Under the pieces are notes generated by a model. It did not search any database and had not been told where the DNA came from. It saw nothing but the letters and a program-made list of their open reading frames with translations. A DNA stretch of 64,000 nt. It comes from Oscillospiraceae bacterium (lineage in GTDB: Bacteria > Bacillota > Clostridia > Oscillospirales > Oscillospiraceae). The translations under genes and the position numbers were made by a program. Where the stretch lies: positions 1 to 64,000 of the forward strand of contig JAFSZX010000017.1 of NCBI GenBank assembly GCA_017458825.1, written 5' to 3'. Shown piece after piece: positions 50,689 through 59,807 of the stretch (position 1 is its first letter; every line of letters begins with the position of its first letter).

Positions 50689-51618
50689 TCAAAACGACAC
50701 GACTTCCTGCTTCGGCTTTTGGCAGTAGCCGATCTTGCTGACGTAGAGCACGGGGCCTTCGCCCTTGTAGGCGGGGGAGGTCTCCTTTTTGACCGTGGCG
50801 GTGAGCTCCACCCAGTCCCGATCCTTGAACCGCTCCATGCCCTTGCCCTTTGCCACCAGCGCCAGAAACTGCATATCGTTTTCACAGCACACCATGGCGA
50901 AGCGACCCGGCACGTCGATACCGCGATACTTCTTGGAATGGCACATGAGCGCCTTGAAGGTGACCTCCACCCCTTCGTAGCGGTCGGGGTGATCCATCAG
51001 GTCCACGTACCACACGCCGTAATCCTCGTCCGGCACGGCGAGCTTGCCGCCGGAGAGGTCGAAGGGCAGCATATCGTCGGTGACGTACTCCTCGCTGGTG
51101 CCGTCGGTATTCTCCAGATAGATGGCGGCGCGGCGGTTCACCATCCGCAGATTCCGCGCCCGGAGCGAGCGGCGCAAGTCCTCGTTACAGCGGTTGAAGA
51201 TCAGCATATCCGCGTTGGTGATCTTCTCCATCATGAGCTGTCCCATGTTTTTCACATACGGCTCGAAGGTGTTGGCGTCCACCAGCACCATGATCTGATA
51301 GAGCACCCAGTTGGCAGGTAAGCCCGTGCGGTAGAGCGGCTCCATCATCCACATACCGTTATACTCGATGATGACCTGACGGGGGCGGTGCTCTTTTTCC
51401 AGCGCCCTGCACCATTCCGGCGTGAGCTGTTCCGGCGCGTCGGCGGTGACGACCGTGACGTTTTTCAGCACGGCGGCGTCATACGCCTCCTCGCCCTCTT
51501 CACAGCAGATGAGAAGCGTCCTGTCGTCTTTGGCGAAGCCGTCTTTCAAAATGCCGTTGATGAAATTCGTTTTGCCGCCGTCTAAAAATCCGGCGATCAG
51601 ATAGACGGGAATTTCCAT
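50689..51618 (-). CDS. G3E-like GTPase fused to TIGR03943-type C-terminal domain
   Basis: A 309-aa protein. The N-terminal half is a CobW-like P-loop domain (VYLIAGFLDGGKTNFINGIL; Walker A GFLDGGKT). It lacks the CxCC metal motif of its neighbour. The C-terminal half (MCHSKKYRGIDVPGRFAMVC, DWVELTATVKKETS) resembles the OB-like domain of TIGR03943/YcgQ proteins that accompany metal permeases. It starts 11 bases after the partner gene. Role in metal allocation is inferred. Confidence 0.68.
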   Translation of the reverse strand: MEIPVYLIAGFLDGGKTNFINGILKDGFAKDDRTLLICCEEGEEAYDAAVLKNVTVVTADAPEQLTPEWCRALEKEHRPRQVIIEYNGMWMMEPLYRTGLPANWVLYQIMVLVDANTFEPYVKNMGQLMMEKITNADMLIFNRCNEDLRRSLRARNLRMVNRRAAIYLENTDGTSEEYVTDDMLPFDLSGGKLAVPDEDYGVWYVDLMDHPDRYEGVEVTFKALMCHSKKYRGIDVPGRFAMVCCENDMQFLALVAKGKGMERFKDRDWVELTATVKKETSPAYKGEGPVLYVSKIGYCQKPKQEVVSF

Positions 51619-51629
51619 ATCCGTTCCCC

Positions 51630-52757
51630 TTACAGTCCAAAGAGTTCCCGCAGTTTATCCTCCTGCAGACCGGAGCCGATCACGCACAGCCTGCCGGTAT
51701 AATCGGCGGCGCCGGTGCGCACCTCCTGCTCCTCCGGCACGTAGTCGAAGTGAAGCCACTGCCCGTCCTGCCCGGGAACGATGCCCTTTGCCCGCAGAAT
51801 CACGCCGCAGCGGCTGCCGTCCAGCTCGTCCAGAATCGCCTCCAGCTCCTCTTTCGTATAGCGGCGCACCGTCTCCGCGCCCCAGCTTGTGAACACCTCG
51901 TCGGCATGGTGATGGTGGCACGCGCAGTCGGGATCGTCACACTCGCCGTCATGGTGGTGATGGTGATGCTCGTGCTCGTGGTCGTGATGGTGGTCATGAT
52001 CGTGGTCGTGGTCGTCATCATCGTCATGGTCGTGATGGTGGTGGCAGGAGCAGTCGGGATCGTCGCACTCGCCGTCGTGGTGATGATGGTGATGATGGTG
52101 CTCCGCCTCCGACGCCTCGTGTTCCGCCTGCATCTTCGCCAGCATCTCCTCCGCCAGCGACACCTTTTCCACGGCGGCGAGGATGGTCTTGCCGTCCAGC
52201 TCGTCCCAAGGGGTGGTGAGGATGGCGGCGGCGGGATTCTTCTGCCGCAGCAGCGCCACAGCCGCTTCCAGCTTCTCCTGCGGGAGCTTCTGGGTGCGGG
52301 AGAGAATGATGGTACCGGCGGACTCGATCTGGTTATTGTAGAACTCACCGAAGTTCTTCATATACACCTGTACCTTGCACGCGTCCGCCACGGTGACAAA
52401 GCTGTTGAGCTTCATATCCGGCTCGTCCTTCACCGTGTTCTCCACCGCCACGATCACGTCGCTGAGCTTACCCACGCCGGAGGGCTCAATCAGGATGCGA
52501 TCCGGCTGGAAGCGATTTTTCACGTCCTTGAGGGCGGCGGAGAAATCGCCCACCAGCGAACAGCAGATACAGCCGGAGGACATCTCGCTGATCTCCACGC
52601 CGGATTCCTTCAAAAAGCCGCCGTCAATGCTGATCTCACCGAACTCGTTTTCGATCAGCACCAGCTTTTCGCCCCCGTACGCCTCCGCCAGCAGTTTGCG
52701 GATGAGCGTGGTCTTACCGGCGCCCAAAAAGCCCGATACAATGTCGATTTTCGTCAT
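51630..52757 (-). CDS. CobW/YjiA-type G3E GTPase metallochaperone with duplicated His/Cys insert
   Basis: A 375-aa protein. Walker A GFLGAGKT at residues 9-16, and the metal-binding CICC at 63-66. Residues about 215-285 are an insert of His and Asp runs that contains two copies of HDGECDDPDC(S/A)CHHHH, which can bind several metal ions. The C-terminal CobW_C domain follows. Such proteins deliver Zn or other metals to client enzymes. The -35/-10 pair TTGTTT/TATGAT (16 bp) lies upstream; I did not find a clear Zur box. Confidence 0.88.
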   Translation of the reverse strand: MTKIDIVSGFLGAGKTTLIRKLLAEAYGGEKLVLIENEFGEISIDGGFLKESGVEISEMSSGCICCSLVGDFSAALKDVKNRFQPDRILIEPSGVGKLSDVIVAVENTVKDEPDMKLNSFVTVADACKVQVYMKNFGEFYNNQIESAGTIILSRTQKLPQEKLEAAVALLRQKNPAAAILTTPWDELDGKTILAAVEKVSLAEEMLAKMQAEHEASEAEHHHHHHHHDGECDDPDCSCHHHHDHDDDDDHDHDHDHHHDHEHEHHHHHHDGECDDPDCACHHHHADEVFTSWGAETVRRYTKEELEAILDELDGSRCGVILRAKGIVPGQDGQWLHFDYVPEEQEVRTGAADYTGRLCVIGSGLQEDKLRELFGL

Positions 52758-52789
52758 AGATATCCCTTCTTTTCCGTATTCTCTTTCCT

Positions 52790-52817
52790 ATCATACCCGT
52801 TTTTCGGGGAAAAACAA
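52790..52817 (-). promoter_or_regulatory. Promoter for the G3E GTPase pair
   Basis: Minus strand TTGTTT (52817-52812), 16 bp, TATGAT (52795-52790). Confidence 0.62.
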
Positions 52818-52823
52818 GCGCGT

Positions 52824-55631
52824 TTATTCCAGCGCCGGAAGCTTCGCCACCACCGCGGCGCAGCGGGGGCACAGATCGGGGAACCGCCGATCCGCCCCCA
52901 CCAGCGGATGATGCTTCCAGCAACGGGCGCATTTTTCGCCCTTCGCCTCGCTCACCAGCACCCGAACGCCTGCAAGGGGCGTTTCGGCGGCTTGGGCGTA
53001 GAGCGCCGGATCGGCGCTGACCTCCACGTCGGACACGATAAACAGATCCGCCCAGTCCTTTTCAAACGCGGCGCGAAGCTCCGCCAGCGCGTCGCCCTGC
53101 GTTACCAGCACAACGTGCGCCTCCAGCGCCTTGCCGATCCGCTTATCGGCGCGCGCCTGCTCCAGCGCGGCGTTGACGCCGCCGCGAAGACGGAACAGCG
53201 CGTCCCAGCGCGCCATGGCCGCCTCGTCCAGCCCGTAGGCGGTATAGGGCGAGTTCATCTCGTTGAGCAGGACGTTCCGCCCGTCGTCACCGGCGCGGTG
53301 GGGCATCGCCTGCCAGATCTCGTCACAGGTGAACGCCAGGATCGGCGCAAAGAGGCGGGTCATGGCGTCCAGAATCAGGAACAGCGCCGTCTGGGCACTG
53401 CGGCGGCTGATGCCGTCCGCCTCGTCGCAGTAGAGCCGATCCTTGAGAATGTCGAAGTAGAAAGAGCTCAGATCCACCACGCAGAAGTCGTTGACCGCGT
53501 GGGCGACGGTGTGGAACTCATAATCGTCATAGGCGGCGAAGGCCTTTTCCATCAACGCGTTCAGCCGCGTGACCGCCCAGCGGTCCAGCTCCTGCATCTC
53601 CTGAGGCGGCACAAGGTGTTCCGGATCGAAGTCCGCCAGATTGTCCAGACAGAATTTACAGGTGTTGCGGAACTTCAAATAGTTCTGGCTTAATTGCTTG
53701 AAAATATCGTCGCTGCACCGCACGTCCACCCGGTAATCGGCACTGCCTGCCCAGAGCCGGAGCAGATCCGCGCCGTACTTCTTGATGATCTCGTTGGGGT
53801 CCACGCCGTTACCGAGAGATTTGTGCATGGCGCGGCCCTCGCCGTCCACCGTCCAGCCGTGGGTCAGGCACTGACGGAACGGCGCCTTGCGGCCCAGCGC
53901 GCCCACCGCGGTAAGCAGGGAGGATTGGAACCAGCCCCGGTACTGATCGGCGCCCTCCAGATACACGTCCGCCGGCCAGAACTGCTGATCTTTTTCCATG
54001 GAGGCAAAGTGGCTGGAGCCGGAGTCAAACCAGCCGTCCAGCGTGTCGGTCTCCTTGTCAAAACCCTCGTTTTCGCCGCAGTGGGGGCAGGTAAAGCCTT
54101 CCGGCAACAGCGCCGCCGCGTCCAGATCGAACCAGGCGTTGGAGCCCTTCGCGGCGAATACGGCGGATACCGACGCCACCGTTTCATCGGTGCAAACCGG
54201 CTTGCCGCAGCACTTGCAGTAGAACACGGGAATGGGCAGACCCCAGCGGCGCTGGCGGCTGATGCACCAGTCGTTCCGCTCGCGGATCATCGCCTTGATG
54301 CGATCCTCGCCCCATTCCGGCAGCCAGCGCACGCCGTCACACGCGGCGGCGGCATCGTCCTTGAACGCCTCCACGGAGCAGAACCACTGGGGCGTGGCAC
54401 GGAAAATGATGGGGTGCTTACAGCGCCAGCAGTGGGGATAGCTGTGGACGATCTGCTCACTGGCAAAGAGTGCGCCGCTTTCCTTCATGTCCGCCAGAAT
54501 CACCGGGTTGGATTCCTCGGTGCGAAGACCGGCGTATTTGCCGGCATAGTCCGTGTGGCGGCCCTGATCGTCCACCGGTACCACCATCTCCATTCCGTAG
54601 CGCATACAGGTCTGGTAGTCGTCGGCGCCGAAGCCGGGGGCGGTATGGACACAGCCGGTGCCGGATTCCATCGTCACATAGTCCGCCAGCACCAAACGGG
54701 AGGTCTTGGACAGGAACGGATGGTCCGCCAGCATATTCTCATAGAACGCGCCGGGGTGGGTCTCCACGATCTCCCAGCTCTCATAGCCGCCGATCTTCAT
54801 CACACGGGGCGTAAGCGCCTCCGCCATGATAAAGAGCTCGCCGTCCGGCGCTTTCACCACGGCGTATTGCTCCGCAGGGTGCAGTGCGATGGCAAGGTTG
54901 CCCGGCAACGTCCAGATCGTCGTGGTCCAGATCACAAAGGAAAGACGCTCCTTCGCCAGATGGGACAGCTTGCCCTGATCGTCACGCAGGGGAAATTTGA
55001 CGTACACCGTGGTACAGGGGTCGTCCTGATACTCGATCTCCGCCTCGGCAAGCGCCGTCTCGTCCTTGGGGCACCAGTACACCGGCTTGAGTCCTTTATA
55101 GATATAGCCCTTTTTGTACATGGCGCCGAACACCTTGACTTCCTCCGCCTCGAAGGACGGCGCCATGGTGCGGTAGGGATGCTCCCAGTCACCCACCACG
55201 CCCATACGGCGGAAACCCGCCATCTGGAGCCGGATGTACTTCTCGGCGTAATCGTGGCAGGCACTGCGGAAATCGGAGGTGGACATCGCCTTGTGGTTGA
55301 GCTTCTGCTCCTTGATGATGGCGCTCTCGATGGGCATGCCGTGGTTGTCCCAGCCGGGAACGTAGGGCGTATAGTACCCCCGCATGGCGTGACTGCGAAC
55401 GATAAAGTCCTTGAGCGCCTTGTTCAGCGCGTGGCCCATGTGGATATTGCCGTTGGAGAAGGGCGGCCCGTCGTGCAGGGCGAAACGTGGCTTGCCCTCG
55501 TTCTTTTTCAGCAGGGCGCGGTAGAGATCCGTCTCCTCCCAGCGCGCCAGCATCTCCGGCTCGCGCTGGGGCAGTCCCGCCCGCATGGGGAAGCCGCTTT
55601 TGGGCATATTCAGCGTTTGTTTGTACTCCAT
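52824..55631 (-). CDS. ileS: Isoleucyl-tRNA synthetase
   Basis: A 935-aa class I synthetase. HMGHALNKALKDFI is the HIGH region, and MHKSLGNGVDPNEII is the KMSKS region. WDNHGMPIESAI marks the CP1/editing entry. The C-terminal zinc site is CARCWKHHPL with CPRCAAVV. Length is normal for the bacterial type. It is preceded by a T-box leader and followed directly by the cobW-like gene's promoter region. Confidence 0.96.
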   Translation of the reverse strand: MEYKQTLNMPKSGFPMRAGLPQREPEMLARWEETDLYRALLKKNEGKPRFALHDGPPFSNGNIHMGHALNKALKDFIVRSHAMRGYYTPYVPGWDNHGMPIESAIIKEQKLNHKAMSTSDFRSACHDYAEKYIRLQMAGFRRMGVVGDWEHPYRTMAPSFEAEEVKVFGAMYKKGYIYKGLKPVYWCPKDETALAEAEIEYQDDPCTTVYVKFPLRDDQGKLSHLAKERLSFVIWTTTIWTLPGNLAIALHPAEQYAVVKAPDGELFIMAEALTPRVMKIGGYESWEIVETHPGAFYENMLADHPFLSKTSRLVLADYVTMESGTGCVHTAPGFGADDYQTCMRYGMEMVVPVDDQGRHTDYAGKYAGLRTEESNPVILADMKESGALFASEQIVHSYPHCWRCKHPIIFRATPQWFCSVEAFKDDAAAACDGVRWLPEWGEDRIKAMIRERNDWCISRQRRWGLPIPVFYCKCCGKPVCTDETVASVSAVFAAKGSNAWFDLDAAALLPEGFTCPHCGENEGFDKETDTLDGWFDSGSSHFASMEKDQQFWPADVYLEGADQYRGWFQSSLLTAVGALGRKAPFRQCLTHGWTVDGEGRAMHKSLGNGVDPNEIIKKYGADLLRLWAGSADYRVDVRCSDDIFKQLSQNYLKFRNTCKFCLDNLADFDPEHLVPPQEMQELDRWAVTRLNALMEKAFAAYDDYEFHTVAHAVNDFCVVDLSSFYFDILKDRLYCDEADGISRRSAQTALFLILDAMTRLFAPILAFTCDEIWQAMPHRAGDDGRNVLLNEMNSPYTAYGLDEAAMARWDALFRLRGGVNAALEQARADKRIGKALEAHVVLVTQGDALAELRAAFEKDWADLFIVSDVEVSADPALYAQAAETPLAGVRVLVSEAKGEKCARCWKHHPLVGADRRFPDLCPRCAAVVAKLPALE

Positions 55632-55671
55632 GTTGTCCCTCCGTCTATCTTACACATAATGGTTACTGATA

Positions 55672-55932
55672 AAAAAACGCGCCTTCGCCTCTCACATGAG
55701 AGACAAAGGCGCGACCTCTGCGGTACCACTCTCGTTGCCGACCCCCGCGGGTCGACCGCTCACAAGAGGGAGTAACGACCCTCAACCGTCCGCGCTTACT
55801 GATACTTCAGCCGGAAGCTCCGGGGTGATCTTCACGCCGCGCCCGTCACCGCCTCGCACCTGCCGGCGGCTCTCTTTGCGCGAAACGGCGGCGCTACTCG
55901 TCCCCATCCTCGCCTGTTTTATATGGAAGTAT
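55672..55932 (-). promoter_or_regulatory. T-box leader of ileS
   Basis: On the minus strand the leader of about 260 bases contains the T-box core GAGAGTGGTACCGC (GGTACC at 55722-55727). Then comes a terminator made of CGCGCCTT and AAGGCGCG (55678-55713) with an inner CTCTC/GAGAG and a seven-T run (55671-55677). The sequence GAAGATCACC, with ATC (Ile) at 55829-55827, is a plausible specifier loop. Uncharged tRNA-Ile would stabilise the antiterminator. Confidence 0.92.
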
Positions 55933-55937
55933 GGGGT

Positions 55938-55966
55938 ATTATATACCCCTTTGGCAAAATTGTCAA
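55938..55966 (-). promoter_or_regulatory. Promoter for the ileS leader
   Basis: Minus strand TTGACA (55966-55961), 17 bp, TATAAT (55943-55938): full consensus. Confidence 0.92.
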
Positions 55967-56008
55967 TTTCAGCGGGGAAAATCTTTTTCCGCGCGGCGTA
56001 AACCGTAT

Positions 56009-56215
56009 TCAGCGATTCATTTCCGGACAGTCCGTGCGCTCGAGAAGATAGTCTACGCTGACATGAAAGTAGTCCGCCAGCTTGATGAGCTCGGAAATGC
56101 CCGGCTCCCGCTCGCCACTTTCATAGCGGCTGATGGTGTTCTGACTCATGTGCAGATCCAGCGCCAGTTTCAGTTGCGTGATATGACGCGCCCTTCGCAG
56201 TTCCCGCAGCCGCAT
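56009..56215 (-). CDS. Small XRE-family repressor
   Basis: A 68-aa protein that is almost all HTH: LRRARHITQLKLALDLHMSQ, NTISRYESGEREPGI, then LADYFHVSVDYLLERTD. It ends shortly after the HTH and has no sensor domain. The start is fixed by GGGAGGAATGTATC before the ATG. It faces the leucine-rich protein gene across an ATATACCA-type palindrome that overlaps the rightward promoter, so it probably represses that gene and itself. Confidence 0.9.
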   Translation of the reverse strand: MRLRELRRARHITQLKLALDLHMSQNTISRYESGEREPGISELIKLADYFHVSVDYLLERTDCPEMNR

Positions 56216-56229
56216 GATACATTCCTCCC

Positions 56230-56282
56230 TTGACAAGAATATACCAGTGTGGTATATTGCAAAATATCCCATAATGGTATAT
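56230..56282 (+). promoter_or_regulatory. Promoter overlapped by a palindromic operator
   Basis: TTGACA (56230-56235), 17 bp, TATATT (56253-56258). ATATACCA GTG TGGTATAT (56239-56257) is a perfect inverted repeat within spacer and -10. A third half-site, TGGTATAT, recurs at 56275-56282, 25 bases downstream. Repressor binding would block RNA polymerase. Confidence 0.8.
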
Positions 56283-56336
56283 TTTGCTCGCAACGGAGGG
56301 AAATATACAAAAGAAATGCACAAAGGAGCGATGAAC

Positions 56337-58304
56337 GTGAAGAAAACAAGTATCACAAAACGCCTCGCCGGTGCGCTGCTGGCGCTGGTGATGGTACTGG
56401 GGATGGTGCCCGGGACGGTGAGGACGGCGGAAGCAGCGACGGTCACCAGCGGCACCTGCGGGGATGATCTCACATGGACGCTGGATGACGCGGGTACACT
56501 GACCATCTCCGGCACCGGGGCGATGGAGAATTATGGCTGGGGTGATGCGCCTTGGCATTCTAATAGGGAAAGTGTACGGAATGTTTGTATAAAGAGTGGC
56601 GTGACCAGCATTGGGGATGGCGCTTTTCAAGACTGCACCAGCCTAACGAGTATCACGATTCCAAACAGCGTGACGAGCATTGGGGATGGCGCATTTGCAT
56701 GGAACGACAATCTGACAAGCGTATCCATTCCCAACACCGTGACGAGCATCGGGTTCGGTGCATTCTTTCGCTGCGATAATCTGGCAAGCATCACAATCCC
56801 GGAAAGCGTGCTGGAAATTAAGGACGAAGCCTTTGCAGAGTGCAACAATCTGACAAGCATCGTCATTCCGGACGGCGTAACGAAGATTGGGGCAGCTGCC
56901 TTTGCCTCCTGTGGCAGTCTCACAGAAATTGAGGTGTCTGCGGAGAATCCCGCCTATATCAGTGTGGACGGCGTGCTGTTCAATAAGGATATGACGGAGT
57001 TAATACAATGTCCTTGTAGAAAGGAGGGGAAATATACGATTCCCAACGGGGTTATAACTGTTGGGTGGTGCGCCTTTGCCGATTGTACCCTTCTGGCAGG
57101 AGTGACAATTCCAAGCAGCGTGGAAGCCATCCGAGGTGGTGCTTTCGATAACTGTACTGGCTTGACAAGCGTCTACATTACCGATATTGGCAAATGGTGC
57201 AAAATTACATATGAGCTTATAGGTTATGGCATCCCCGGCTCAAATCCCTTGCAGTACGGAGCGCATCTCTACTTAAACGGAGAATTGATTACGAAGATGA
57301 CGATTCCAGATAGCGTGACAAGTATTGAGCCATATGCATTTTTAAGATATGACACACTGGAGACAATAGTATTCACAGGCGATGCACCGAATATTAACTA
57401 TTATGCATTTTGTAATGTTACCGCCACAGTCTACTATCCCGCAAACAACCCCACGTGGACGGAGTCCGTGCGCCAGAACTACGGCGGCACGCTGACGTGG
57501 GAAGCATACACAGCTCCGGAGTTTCAGCAGGTGTCCGCCACGCTGGGGGCGGACGTGGGGCTGAACTTCTACACCGATGAGGAAGCCGCGTCCGTGGTGT
57601 TCACGTGGAACGGCGGCGAGAGCGTCGCCCAGGTGTCCGGCACTGCCGCCGAAAGCGGATTCCGCTACACCTGCCCCCTCACCGCCAAGGAGATCGACGC
57701 GCAGGTAACCGCCGAGGTGAAGGACGCTCAGGGCAACACGCTGGATACCGTGACCTATTCCGTGGCGGAGTATCTGGCACAGTTGACGGTGGCGAACGGA
57801 TACGATCAGGAAACGGAGAATATGGCGCAGGCGACCCTCGCCTACGGCATGGCGGCAAAGGCTCACTTTGCAGGCGGCGCGGCCGTGGCACCGGCGGCGG
57901 TGGAGGTTTCGGAGATCGCCACCTATTACGACCCGGACAACATGGTCACCGCCGCGGCGGAGGTCTCCTACTACGGCAGGAGTCTCCTCCTGAAGGATCT
58001 GACCATCCTGCGGCTGTATTTCGCCGCCGAGAGCGCCCCGGTCGTCCGGGTGGACGGCACGGCGGCGACGGTGAAGCCGTACAGCGAGGCGGGATACTAC
58101 ACGGTGGACATCCCGGTCATGGCGCGCGCCTTGCGTGACAGCTTCGCTGTGACGGTGGACGGCACGGATATTGCCTTTTCCGTAGGTGTGAACGACTACA
58201 TTGCCAAGGCGGTGCAGGATAACGCGGCGGACAGCTCCCTTGCCGGTCTGTGCCGTGCGCTGTACTGGTACGGTGCGGCGGCGCAGGCGATGCCCGAAGC
58301 GTAA
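56337..58304 (+). CDS. Secreted BspA-type leucine-rich-repeat surface protein
   Basis: A 655-aa protein from GTG at 56337 (ATG at 56331 is closer to the RBS than usual). A signal peptide ends near AEAA. Residues about 35-385 hold BspA-like LRR_5 repeats of about 23 residues with the theme VTSIGDGAFxxCxxLTSITIPNS. A C-terminal domain (about 400-655) of the type common on Oscillospiraceae surface proteins follows (SATLGADVGLNFYTDEEA, QATLAYGMAAKAHFAG). There is no sorting signal or S-layer domain, so attachment is unclear. Controlled by the divergent XRE gene. Confidence 0.83.
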   Translation: MKKTSITKRLAGALLALVMVLGMVPGTVRTAEAATVTSGTCGDDLTWTLDDAGTLTISGTGAMENYGWGDAPWHSNRESVRNVCIKSGVTSIGDGAFQDCTSLTSITIPNSVTSIGDGAFAWNDNLTSVSIPNTVTSIGFGAFFRCDNLASITIPESVLEIKDEAFAECNNLTSIVIPDGVTKIGAAAFASCGSLTEIEVSAENPAYISVDGVLFNKDMTELIQCPCRKEGKYTIPNGVITVGWCAFADCTLLAGVTIPSSVEAIRGGAFDNCTGLTSVYITDIGKWCKITYELIGYGIPGSNPLQYGAHLYLNGELITKMTIPDSVTSIEPYAFLRYDTLETIVFTGDAPNINYYAFCNVTATVYYPANNPTWTESVRQNYGGTLTWEAYTAPEFQQVSATLGADVGLNFYTDEEAASVVFTWNGGESVAQVSGTAAESGFRYTCPLTAKEIDAQVTAEVKDAQGNTLDTVTYSVAEYLAQLTVANGYDQETENMAQATLAYGMAAKAHFAGGAAVAPAAVEVSEIATYYDPDNMVTAAAEVSYYGRSLLLKDLTILRLYFAAESAPVVRVDGTAATVKPYSEAGYYTVDIPVMARALRDSFAVTVDGTDIAFSVGVNDYIAKAVQDNAADSSLAGLCRALYWYGAAAQAMPEA

Positions 58305-58336
58305 CGCGCGCAACATGATAAGGAGGAATGGCTGTA

Positions 58337-58459
58337 ATGGATAAAAAAGTCTATGTATCCGCCGAGATCCGGAAAGCGCCGTTTTTGAGCGGCGACGTGA
58401 TCCGCACCTCGCCGGTGGCAAATTTCCAAGACGACGAAACGCCCATTCAGGGCGCGTGA
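58337..58459 (+). CDS. Small 40-aa ORF after the LRR gene
   Basis: ATG at 58337 follows AAGGAGGA by about 9 bases. The product is 40 residues, begins MDKKVYVSAEIRKAPF, contains GDVIRTSP and ends in TPIQGA. It has no signal or membrane segment. The K-x-Y-x-x-x-E-I...D-V-I-x-T-S pattern is reminiscent of very short proteins often found beside Clostridia surface genes. It sits between the LRR stop and a strong terminator, so it is in the same transcript. Function unknown. Confidence 0.62.
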   Translation: MDKKVYVSAEIRKAPFLSGDVIRTSPVANFQDDETPIQGA

Positions 58460-58469
58460 GGACAGATAA

Positions 58470-58506
58470 AAGATCCTGCGGAGCAACCGCTCCGCAGGAT
58501 CTTTTT
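58470..58506. terminator. Terminator after the 40-aa ORF
   Basis: AAGATCCTGCGGAGC (58470-58484) and GCTCCGCAGGATCTT (58489-58503), then TTTAT; a perfect 15-bp stem with a 4-base loop. Confidence 0.9.
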
Positions 58507-58517
58507 ATATGGTGCCG

Positions 58518-59786
58518 TCAGTTTTCCTTGGAGTCCGGCAGCGGTTCTCTTTCACCGCGGCGGCGGACGTATTCATACGCCTCCACCGGCATATTGCGCT
58601 TGCGCAGACGACCGTCGATGATATGCTTGACGAGCATCTGCAAACAGGCGCACACCGGCACGCCCAGGAACATACCCAGCACGCTGCCGAAGCCGCCGCC
58701 GATCAGGATCGCCACCACTACCCAGAAGCTGGAAATGCCCGTGGCGCCGCCGATGATCTTCGGGCCGATCACGTTGCCGTCCAACTGCTGGAGCAGGATG
58801 ATGAAGATGACAAAATACAGGCACTTGAGGGGGCTTACCAGCAAAATGAGGAACGCGCTGGGGATGGCGCCCAGGAACGGACCGAAGAACGGGATCACAT
58901 TCGTCACGCCCACGATCACGCTCACCAGCGGCGTATAGGGAACGCCCAGAATGGAACAACCGATCAGACACAGTACGCCGATGATCAGCGAATCCAGCAG
59001 CTTACCCCGGACAAAGCCGGAAAACACAGCGTCCACCTTTCGGGTGGCGCGGATGATCCAAGCCGCGCTCTCCTCTTTGAAAATGCCGTAGAGCATCTTG
59101 CAGCAGCGCGCCGCGCTCTTTTCCTTCATCGCCAGCATATATACCGACACGATCACGCCGATGATCAGATTGTAGAAAAAGCTCACCACGCTCCAGATCC
59201 CCGACCAGATGCCGCCGGTCAAGTTTGCCAGCAGGGACTGCGCCCACGGCAGGACCTGTTCCTTGAGCGCCGTCACGGCACTGTCGTAATAGCGGTCAAA
59301 GGTCTCCTTCGCACCGACGCTCGCCTCCGAGTCCTGTTTGAGGAAACCGTCTACCCATTCGTAGATCTGGTTATAATAATTCTCGGCGTTGGCAATAAGC
59401 ATTTTCACGCTTTCCACCAACTGGGGGATCAGCATGACCATCAACAGATAGATCAACAGCAGTACGAACGCCCACGTTAAAAGAATGCTGACCGCCCGAA
59501 GCAATCCGTCGCTCATGCGCAGTTTCCGCCGCGCCGCGCCGCCGCCCTTATCGCACCGCTTGAGCAGACGCTCGATAAAATTCACCACCGGCGAGAGCAG
59601 ATATGCCATGGCAAACCCGTACAGCACCGGCGCCAAAATGGAAAACAGTTTGGCAAAAAAGTTTTGCAGCGTACCGCCCATATAGAACGCGTCGTAGAAT
59701 ATCAACACGGCGCACGCGCTTAAAAACAGCGTCGCGCCAGCGGCAACACACACGCGAAGATACCTTTTCCGGTCGTTCAACGCCAT
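58518..59786 (-). CDS. AI-2E family transporter (PerM/TqsA-like)
   Basis: A 422-aa membrane protein with about eight helices. It opens with a helix pair (residues 10-60), a large amphipathic coiled region (about 110-200) and then the conserved block GVTNVIPFFGPFLGAIPSAF with QQLDGNVIGPKIIGGATG. Members export autoinducer-2 or act as Na+/H+ antiporters; the substrate here is unknown. ATG at 59786 follows GGAAGGGGAG; the upstream frame extension is rejected. Confidence 0.88.
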   Translation of the reverse strand: MALNDRKRYLRVCVAAGATLFLSACAVLIFYDAFYMGGTLQNFFAKLFSILAPVLYGFAMAYLLSPVVNFIERLLKRCDKGGGAARRKLRMSDGLLRAVSILLTWAFVLLLIYLLMVMLIPQLVESVKMLIANAENYYNQIYEWVDGFLKQDSEASVGAKETFDRYYDSAVTALKEQVLPWAQSLLANLTGGIWSGIWSVVSFFYNLIIGVIVSVYMLAMKEKSAARCCKMLYGIFKEESAAWIIRATRKVDAVFSGFVRGKLLDSLIIGVLCLIGCSILGVPYTPLVSVIVGVTNVIPFFGPFLGAIPSAFLILLVSPLKCLYFVIFIILLQQLDGNVIGPKIIGGATGISSFWVVVAILIGGGFGSVLGMFLGVPVCACLQMLVKHIIDGRLRKRNMPVEAYEYVRRRGEREPLPDSKEN

Positions 59787-59807
59787 CACTCCCCTTCCGT
59801 AGTATTT

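Noticed and set aside
51900..52110. Sequencing artefact or unstable trinucleotide repeat in the His-rich region
   Set aside because: Codons alternate CAC/CAT/GAC and the two HDGECDDPDC units differ slightly, which fits a real coding insert.
53694..55775. A 693-codon plus-strand frame opposite ileS
   Set aside because: It is a shadow of ileS and its T-box leader.
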